Source: Thermoplasmatota archaeon (GTDB lineage Archaea; Thermoplasmatota; Penumbrarchaeia; Penumbrarchaeales; Penumbrarchaeaceae). From it: a stretch of 10,760 nt of DNA. The stretch is from positions 1 through 10,760 of the forward strand of contig JAUVCY010000029.1 of NCBI GenBank assembly GCA_030595585.1, written 5' to 3'. A program made the position numbers and the translations under genes. This document shows, one piece after another, positions 8,401 to 10,760 of this stretch (its first letter is position 1; every line of letters starts with the position of its first letter). The notes beneath the pieces are model-generated. The model was not told the origin of the DNA. It made no database searches and saw only the letters and a program-made list of their open reading frames with translations.

Positions 8401-9966
8401 CTTGGGATGAGATGGGAGCTGGAGATGGCGGCCCCCGAGGACTTCTCGGGTCAGCTGGAATACAGGTTCCATTTCCACGACAGCTCGTATAACTGGGTTG
8501 CAACCAACACAACTGCACTCTCGGTGGTGGATAACGACATCCCATGGTTCGGGGATGTTAATATGTCCAATGCCACCACGGGAAAGGAGATGACCGTGAC
8601 ATTCACCGTATTCGACAATGTGGGTCTTACGGAGGTGGCCCTTGAATACTGGTTCGATGAGGGAGATACACAGACGAGATCCGTCGATTTCAATGGGTTA
8701 ACATATTCCACCGTGATCCTTATCGATGAGGGGGCAGGAGAGGTTCATTTCCGGATAACAGCGTTGGATGGAGATGGGAATTCGAACAGGACGGGTATCT
8801 ATGATGTGATGGTCTATGACGACATCCCACCCCTGCTGGAGGAAGTATCCCTACCCACCATTGTTGGAACGGGTGAGACATATACCGTATATGTGAATGT
8901 ATCGGACAATATCGAGATAGAAGGCGTCTATCTACTTCTTGATGATATGAGATATGGGATGATAAACGACGATGGGTCATACACCTATGATCTGAGAGCA
9001 CCAGATGGATTCCAGGGGTACGATCTGTATCTCGGGCTTTCAGTTGAGATAGTGGACCTTTCGGGCCATTCGATATCCGAGGACATCGGAATGATCGAGG
9101 TGGTGGATGTCATCACACCGATACTCGGGGATCTAAATGATATAACCCTCAAGATCGATCAGTTGGCTTATATTGAAGTTGTGGTGATGGACAACAACGA
9201 CATGTACATTCTGGAATGGAGTGAAGATAATCTCGATATGGTGGATGGGCGGTTGGTGGGTTCCTTCGACACGCCCGGCACCTATCCCGTGACCCTGACG
9301 GTGATCGATATCGGTGGCAACTCCGATTCCCTCAACTTCACTATCACCGTCGAGGAGGGTGCATTCGACACGGATGGGGACGGTATGTCAGATATATTCG
9401 AGGACGAACACGGCCTGAACAAGACCGACAGCTCCGATGGAACGGGTGACCCTGACGATGACGGATTGACAAACCTCCAGGAGTATACGATAGGCACGAA
9501 TCCCACTCTCAAGGATACCGACCAGGATGGGATGTCGGACGGATGGGAGGTATCGAACGATCTGGACCCATTGACGGATTCGGCCGGGGATGATCCGGAT
9601 GATGACGGGCAGACAAATCTCCAGGAGTTTGCCAACGGGAATGATCCAAATACTGCGGATGGGGTAAAAGAGGCGGGGGAAGAGGCGGGTTTCAATCCGC
9701 TATGGATCGTTGTGGTCCTTCTGGTGATGTTGATAATTATCGGCATCCTGCTCCTGGTCAGAGGAAAAAAGAGTGAAGGATCCGACGGGGATGTCGCTGA
9801 GGAGAACGAAGTGACAGGCGATGAGGACGAAGAGACCCTGGAGGAATTCGAGGAGATGAAATTACCTGAGCCGGACGATGAGATACGGGAGATAGAGGAG
9901 AGGATAGAGGAGTTGGAGGCAATGGAGGATCTTGAGGGGCCTCCATCCGATCAGGGGCACCACTAA
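2425..9966 (+). CDS. Giant modular surface protein: two propeller-like arrays, FN3, glutaminase-like domain, ten Ig-like repeats, Ca-binding region, C-terminal anchor
   Basis: An exported protein of 2513 residues (about 275 kDa) anchored in the membrane at its C-terminus. Order, numbered from the ATG at 2425: signal peptide 1-28 (hydrophobic core, probable cut VFA/QG); first propeller-like array 67-401; Kre9/KNH-like Ig domain 402-504; second propeller-like array 505-850; FN3 855-945; class-I-glutaminase-like domain 948-1158; FN3 1159-1252; ten tandem Ig-like repeats 1254-2230; last beta domain 2231-2312; Asp-rich thrombospondin-type calcium region 2314-2413; membrane helix about 2426-2446; acidic, coiled-coil-prone tail to 2513. 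Modules known for binding and spacing dominate, and no complete enzyme active site is visible. The likely role is as an adhesin or envelope stalk, with the tail free to contact cytoplasmic partners; this is inference. The frame is unbroken throughout. It has its own promoter-like element and strong ribosome site, and a T-rich end follows the stop. Confidence 0.92.
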   Translation: MENGGTHPYLVLSLIAILFASSMLPVFAQGSEACVDSVEPIISVESSYDGSMAPGSGPSETVNYSRGWWGTENYIEYLPSTKIPSLALDSDDNPLFCYEDDIYGLVLKGWNGTAWVNTRLSYTAYRTAMKIDENDNVHIAYVSKYYTDNGRGPVYYRFWNGTTWSSSTVHYGYPMVELSLDVDSKGIPHVSYRSYYSPDLYYSYWNGTGWQESVVDSYGDVGHFNQIRLDSNDHPHIVYMNKTSRPFKLKMASWNGTSWSISDIFTSNGVEYPVHSFELDSNDVPHVAFRGNGYRSIKYLTRNSSGWFEFTLDGGGGSYSNPSLKVNKEGDRLISYINRSGRIGRFIVLTGGPGDLSIKTNRTSIQNNYDLNVDMQLDSHGIPMMIHHTSYISFSRLNMEFLSISNPEKKEVWKQGNTVGINWTSSGFRQDESVRIDLFLHEDLPGAKLEKISEIVGGVLASDGHYNWTIPFSIPYHFRYKVRIQSELSHIAEWYSDFFTILPNKNWGSAIVHKDYYRDIGFVSSIAIASNGTPHIAYGYYRDLYHMYFNGTDWNRSQVDSGGDFSGSIELVLDENDRPHIVYQNRTENDLKYAHWNGTSWNISTIDSSGDLWGPYRIVYNNTGALHVCYLRRNSYLNSTIVMSVWNGRQFAVQDIITITESWSYIGYDVDENDQIHLSYMIHEDYSENQIYYGRYNGSVWNFSSVWGLTGERNRPKLVVNSTGVPYILMFMKTPHTSTPGTFKLLHWNGSSWVDENMPVIDSSQNINAMICDGQDRIHVSYYYTEDSWPYDKKIGYNLWNGSGWRSFGFDKYWYGDSMALDSNDLPHVSYYEEDDDGRGYLNYALLTGFPTNSSAPLALSAERQGPDVVLSWDPPANNGGYQIDTYMIFRGNSTGNITWIANVTGSTHRYLDDDFENRQTNHYYLKAVNQQGTSNRSDIISYSAAIQVILIDDDGGNGYEADFGSSLEASGIEYYPWDINERGPPDLEVLSTYDVAIWTLANQAANTLSTSDQTLLMDYLDGGGRLYMSGMDLLYDLNGGVTGTVTNTFVNDYLGVASYTEDTYTSVIGINGDVISEPFGSTGLSYPFTNLGDELGVTSDGIQIFKDPSDFNIVAVRVDNNTFRTVFTGFPFEALWRSNSSSGDLFLKRTIEWMLGDPGTPSPPVNISSRSTTSFVDLTWEPPIDSGTQPLIGYSLYRRISTGTDFTHLANTTATSYNDTTVASNGVYYYYVIAYNSVGGSLASRIVRSDEERPRFGTDSTPNGATTGETHQFSIQVTDNTILDGVYVEYWFGTGEHLNGSLSGSGTYTLTISVPTDSTDALHYLFRAVDHAGTWENSSIIDVTVSDNDAPTFGTDTTPAGCTTGEPFTFGVSASDNIELSKVEVEYWYGAGGHTITSMKGPGPFSLAITVPTDSTQTLHYFFNASDEAGNHIKTAQKDVVVSDNDLPSFISDDTSTSGTTGDALLFNVSIVDNVGVGSIWVEYRYGTGTASNISMSGTGPYKLEVTIPSGSLDSLFYLFHASDLSENWIETSTREVTILDNDRPWFGADVTPTLGTTGDEVVLSIEVTDNIELGNVHAEYWFGSGARHNETMSGSGTYTIDVGALYYSTDALSYIFHAVDSSGNWNETERKNVTIHDNDLPMIILDSTPTSSATGDQLIFNAQVTDNIAVMNVSVKYWYAGMLPVQTNMTGSGTYLLPIVIPWDSLLDLNYRFYMWDSSGNVNVTGIKVIPIYDNDKPIFGPDQSDQIATSGDLFRFDITAVENIGMDSIWLEYWFNMEPHNELDLSGNGRYSADVTMPDSTFGNMSYLFHARDTSENYAITVKVVVDLVDNDRPLLWDETHPEGNVGSSHTFLVHLWDNDPNKGDAYVEYWFGEGSHENATMDEITGRAPHAGVWAYTVALPSDSIDPLHYFFSAVDDHGNWNRTLRSMVTVLDNIPPELISDLSDETATTGDELTFTIEVRDNIEVSGVWVECWWGVDSSKNVSLELALGMRWELEMAAPEDFSGQLEYRFHFHDSSYNWVATNTTALSVVDNDIPWFGDVNMSNATTGKEMTVTFTVFDNVGLTEVALEYWFDEGDTQTRSVDFNGLTYSTVILIDEGAGEVHFRITALDGDGNSNRTGIYDVMVYDDIPPLLEEVSLPTIVGTGETYTVYVNVSDNIEIEGVYLLLDDMRYGMINDDGSYTYDLRAPDGFQGYDLYLGLSVEIVDLSGHSISEDIGMIEVVDVITPILGDLNDITLKIDQLAYIEVVVMDNNDMYILEWSEDNLDMVDGRLVGSFDTPGTYPVTLTVIDIGGNSDSLNFTITVEEGAFDTDGDGMSDIFEDEHGLNKTDSSDGTGDPDDDGLTNLQEYTIGTNPTLKDTDQDGMSDGWEVSNDLDPLTDSAGDDPDDDGQTNLQEFANGNDPNTADGVKEAGEEAGFNPLWIVVVLLVMLIIIGILLLVRGKKSEGSDGDVAEENEVTGDEDEETLEEFEEMKLPEPDDEIREIEERIEELEAMEDLEGPPSDQGHH
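2623..3627 (+). repeat. First propeller-like repeat array (about seven blades)
   Basis: Residues 67-401 of the giant protein hold units of about 45-50 residues. Each has a strand with L-D-S-N/D-D-x-P-H-I/V-x-Y, then a Y-Y/K-Y-x-x-W-N-G-T-x-W hairpin. Six units are whole: L-D-S-D-D-N-P, D-E-N-D-N-V-H, D-S-K-G-I-P-H, D-S-N-D-H-P-H, D-S-N-D-V-P-H and a degenerate V-N-K-E-G-D-R. A seventh, LDSHGIPMMIHH, lacks its W-N-G-T hairpin, and a lone GWWGTENYIEY at the N-terminal edge could supply it. That is the usual closure of a seven-bladed propeller made from both chain ends. The fold is inferred from the repeat pattern; the repeats themselves are clear. Confidence 0.7.
3628..3936 (+). other. Kre9/KNH-like Ig domain between the two propeller arrays
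   Basis: Residues 402-504 begin LSISNPEKKEVWKQGNTVGI and continue NWTSSG, V-R-I-D-L-F, then GHYNWTIPF and Y-K-V-R-I-Q-S. This fits the Ser-Thr-rich / Kre9-KNH N-terminal Ig-like pattern: an I-x-x-P start, a V-W-x-x-G turn, an I-x-W strand, then Y-x-W-x-I-P and a Y-x-I/V-x-I end. Such domains act as extracellular spacers. It separates two otherwise similar propeller-like arrays. Confidence 0.6.
3937..4974 (+). repeat. Second propeller-like repeat array (about seven blades)
   Basis: Residues 505-850 repeat the unit type of the first array, again opening with an isolated hairpin (NKNWGSAIVHKDYYRD) and closing with a unit that lacks its hairpin (LDSNDLPHVSYYEEDDDGR). Between them the H-I/V-x-Y strands are GTPHIAY, DRPHIVY, GALHVCY, DQIHLSY, GVPYILM and DRIHVSY. 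The hairpins are FNGTDW, WNGTSW, WNGRQF, YNGSVW, WNGSSW and WNGSGW. The count is six whole units plus one split unit, as in the first array, which suggests duplication of a whole propeller. Confidence 0.7.
5266..5898 (+). other. Class-I-glutaminase-like (ThuA/Rossmann-type) domain within the giant protein
   Basis: Residues 948-1158 start with the strand and acidic turn VILIDDDGGNGYEADF, then a second element SGIEYYPWDINERGPPD, then LSTYDVAIWTLANQA, TLSTSDQTLLMDYLDGGGRL and YMSGMDLLYDL. This order (D-D-D-G-x-x-Y, W-D, G-P-P, Y-D-V-x-I-W, T-L-x-x-x-D, Y-L-x-x-G-G-x-L, x-S-G-x-D) is the pattern of a glutamine-amidotransferase-like alpha/beta domain found in secreted modular proteins. It ends in R-T-V-F-T-G-F-P-F-E and a helix RTIEWMLGD. 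No cysteine occurs in the segment, so a glutaminase-type nucleophile is absent. Flanking FN3 domains (about 4987-5259 and 5899-6180) bracket it. A binding rather than catalytic role is more likely. Confidence 0.6.
6184..9114 (+). repeat. Ten tandem Ig-like repeats, the first six exactly 97 codons each
   Basis: Unit boundaries set at the recurring D-N-D/P-x-F junction are 6184, 6475, 6766, 7057, 7348, 7639, 7930, 8242, 8539 and 8827, ending at 9114. Units one to six are each 291 bp; the others are 104, 99, 96 and 96 codons. Typical landmarks are a T-T-G-D/E turn, F-x-I-x-V-x-D-N-I/V, a V-E-Y-W-F-G strand, S-G-S/T-G-x-Y, L-x-Y-x-F-x-A-x-D and a closing V-T-V-x-D-N-D. Unit seven carries an insertion around ITGRAPHAG, and unit ten has lost the E-Y-W-F strand. 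The units differ widely in sequence, so the array is old or strongly diversified. A rigid stalk that lifts the N-terminal propellers from the membrane is the natural inference. Confidence 0.85.
9364..9663 (+). other. Asp-rich thrombospondin-type-3-like calcium-binding region
   Basis: Residues 2314-2413 hold four Asp-rich loops: DTDGDGMSD, DPDDDGLTNLQEY, DTDQDGMSDGWE and DPDDDGQTNLQEF. They alternate between a D-x-D-x-D-G-M-S-D type and a D-P-D-D-D-G-x-T-N-L-Q-E type, the familiar pattern of archaeal and bacterial thrombospondin-type-3 repeats. They would bind calcium and stiffen the stretch next to the membrane helix (about 9700-9762). After the helix comes a basic R-G-K-K-S stop-transfer and a Glu/Asp-rich tail. 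Confidence 0.8.
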
Positions 9967-9988
9967 TTTTCTCCATTTTTTCCTCTCC
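9967..9988 (+). terminator. T-rich end of the giant gene
   Basis: Immediately after the TAA stop come a run of four T (9967-9970) and a run of six T (9976-9981) in pyrimidine-rich sequence, with no stem-loop before them. Archaeal RNA polymerase commonly releases at such T-tracts without a hairpin. The position supports the end of the giant gene's transcript and a separate unit for the next gene. Confidence 0.5.
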
Positions 9989-10042
9989 ATCCTTCTACCC
10001 GCAATGGGCCCTAAAAGCGACAGGTCCAACCTCTAGAGTTTT

Positions 10043-10071
10043 GTTCCACTATTAGAACGGCGTTCCATAAT
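10043..10071. promoter_or_regulatory. GTTCC/GAAC palindromic motif cluster upstream of a TATA box (candidate operator)
   Basis: GTTCC occurs at 10043-10047 and again at 10062-10066, 19 bp apart (about two helical turns). Between them, GAACG (10055-10059) pairs with CGTTC (10061-10065) as a palindrome around a single G. GAAC also pairs with the first GTTC. The outer ATTA (10051) and TAAT (10068) extend the palindrome with a two-base bulge. It ends five bases before the TATA box, where archaeal regulators often bind. The motif is short, so this is a candidate only. Confidence 0.35.
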
Positions 10072-10075
10072 CAGG

Positions 10076-10083
10076 TTATATAT
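10076..10083 (+). promoter_or_regulatory. TATA box of the last gene
   Basis: TTATATAT is the clearest TATA box in the window. Initiation about 24-27 bp downstream of its centre would fall near 10104-10107, only a few bases before the start codon, so the transcript should be nearly leaderless. The GGTGA at 10104-10108 could then lie at the very 5' end or be only partly transcribed. Confidence 0.65.
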
Positions 10084-10110
10084 CAACTATCAATTGTTTT
10101 ACCGGTGAGA

Positions 10111-10760
10111 ATGATGTTAGGGATAAGCGGAAAGAACGTTCTGGTCGTTACAGGCATCCTATTCATGATGCTTCTATCGACCACGGTAATGGCCTATGAG
10201 AACGGCGAGATAGACCCGTTGAACAACGCCGGGGGGTCGGAGGAGATCGATCCTGAAGGAGAGGCGAACCAGGAGGAGAGGTCCGAGATGTTCGGCCAGT
10301 TCGAGGTCGAGGGAAAGAAGATGATGGGCGGATACGTCGGTTTCGAGATGGCCCCTGGTGAGATGCTGAACTACAGGCTCAACTCCGAGGGAGAGACGGT
10401 CTTCGCCAGGATACAGTTCGGGCTTACGGCCTGGACCCAGACAGAGTACAAGCTCAATGGAGCGGTGTTCGAGGCGGAGAAGGAAGGGGCGATGATCATG
10501 TCCCATAACAACCCCTCCGGCCTGCTTTCAATTATATCCACAGAGGATATGACCGTGGAGATCGAACCGGCCCAGGGAGTCAGCTTCGGCGTGGAAGAGG
10601 ATGGGTCAGTGCCTGTGGAAGGGCTTGGCTTGAAAAGCATGATACAGGTACAGGAAGCGACCATGTCGATGGATGGCGAGGTCCTTCAGGTACAGATGAA
10701 GGAGGGCTCATGCCTGATGTATATGGTCCAATCCGAGGGAGACCAGAGCCAGTTCCAGAA
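10111..10760 (+). CDS. Secreted protein of unrecognised family (3' partial)
   Basis: An open frame runs without a stop from the ATG at 10111 to the window end (216 codons plus two bases), so the gene is cut at its 3' side. It opens with a signal peptide: GKN, a hydrophobic core VLVVTGILFMMLLSTTV and a probable cut VMA/YE after residue 28. An acidic, flexible stretch follows (about 30-57, NGEIDP...EANQEERSE), then a region rich in short beta-like strands (GYVGFEMAPGEMLNYRL, ARIQFGLTAW, VSFGVEEDG). Methionine and glutamate are frequent and there is one cysteine so far. I do not recognise a family. Two adjacent ATGs exist; the second, at 10114, sits five bases after GGTGA, the same spacing as in the giant gene, and may be the true start. 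Its own TATA box and the T-tract behind the previous gene point to separate transcription. Role unknown; location outside the membrane is inferred from the signal peptide. Confidence 0.75.
   Translation, partial: MMLGISGKNVLVVTGILFMMLLSTTVMAYENGEIDPLNNAGGSEEIDPEGEANQEERSEMFGQFEVEGKKMMGGYVGFEMAPGEMLNYRLNSEGETVFARIQFGLTAWTQTEYKLNGAVFEAEKEGAMIMSHNNPSGLLSIISTEDMTVEIEPAQGVSFGVEEDGSVPVEGLGLKSMIQVQEATMSMDGEVLQVQMKEGSCLMYMVQSEGDQSQFQ

Noticed and set aside
6184..9114. Possible CRISPR-like or DNA satellite array because of the 291-bp period
   Set aside because: The repetition is in the protein; DNA identity between units is low and there are no short conserved repeats with spacers.
9282..9746. 154-codon minus-strand frame, Ser/Pro rich
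   Set aside because: It is the reverse complement of the Asp-rich calcium loops and membrane helix; Asp/Gly codons read backwards give Ser/Pro/Ile codons.

Overview
The window looks archaeal. Start sites carry Shine-Dalgarno cores of the GGTGA type, the best promoters are AT-rich TATA-like elements, arginine is mostly AGG/AGA, and the proteins are exported, rich in N-x-S/T sequons, and (for the two large ones) end in one C-terminal membrane helix with a short acidic cytoplasmic tail. The style (large PKD/FN3/Ig-like surface proteins with a thrombospondin-type calcium region, next to a small DUF4282 membrane protein) resembles Euryarchaeota sensu lato, perhaps Thermoplasmatota. The lineage is an inference; there is no rRNA, tRNA or housekeeping marker here to fix it.

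Layout: all four genes lie on the plus strand. (1) 1-1736 is the 3' part of a surface-anchored protein with carboxypeptidase-regulatory-like repeats, an SbsA-type Ig domain, a duplicated module of unknown family and a C-terminal anchor. (2) 1871-2254 encodes a small two-helix DUF4282 membrane protein. (3) 2425-9966 encodes a giant (2513 aa) exported, membrane-anchored modular protein. In order it has a signal peptide, a first propeller-like array, a Kre9/KNH-like Ig domain, a second propeller-like array, FN3, a class-I-glutaminase-like (Rossmann-type) domain, FN3, ten tandem Ig-like repeats of about 97 residues, one last beta domain, an Asp-rich calcium-binding region, a membrane helix and an acidic, coiled-coil-prone tail. 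(4) 10111 to the window end is the start of another secreted protein of unrecognised family, with its own clear TATA box.

Intergenic gaps are short (134, 170 and about 144 bp). They hold a perfect small inverted repeat before gene 2, a TATA-like element plus strong Shine-Dalgarno before gene 3, and T-runs, a palindromic GTTCC/GAAC motif cluster and a TATA box between genes 3 and 4. The spacing suggests separate transcription units rather than a tight operon, at least for genes 3 and 4.

Together the genes look like a cell-envelope locus: large beta-rich extracellular proteins held in the membrane by one helix. There are no visible catalytic motifs, mobile elements, CRISPR arrays, or tRNA/rRNA genes. 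The most notable item is the architecture of the 2513-residue protein: twin arrays of seven propeller-like blades, each seemingly closed by an N-terminal half-blade, followed by six consecutive Ig-like repeats of exactly 97 codons and four more divergent ones.
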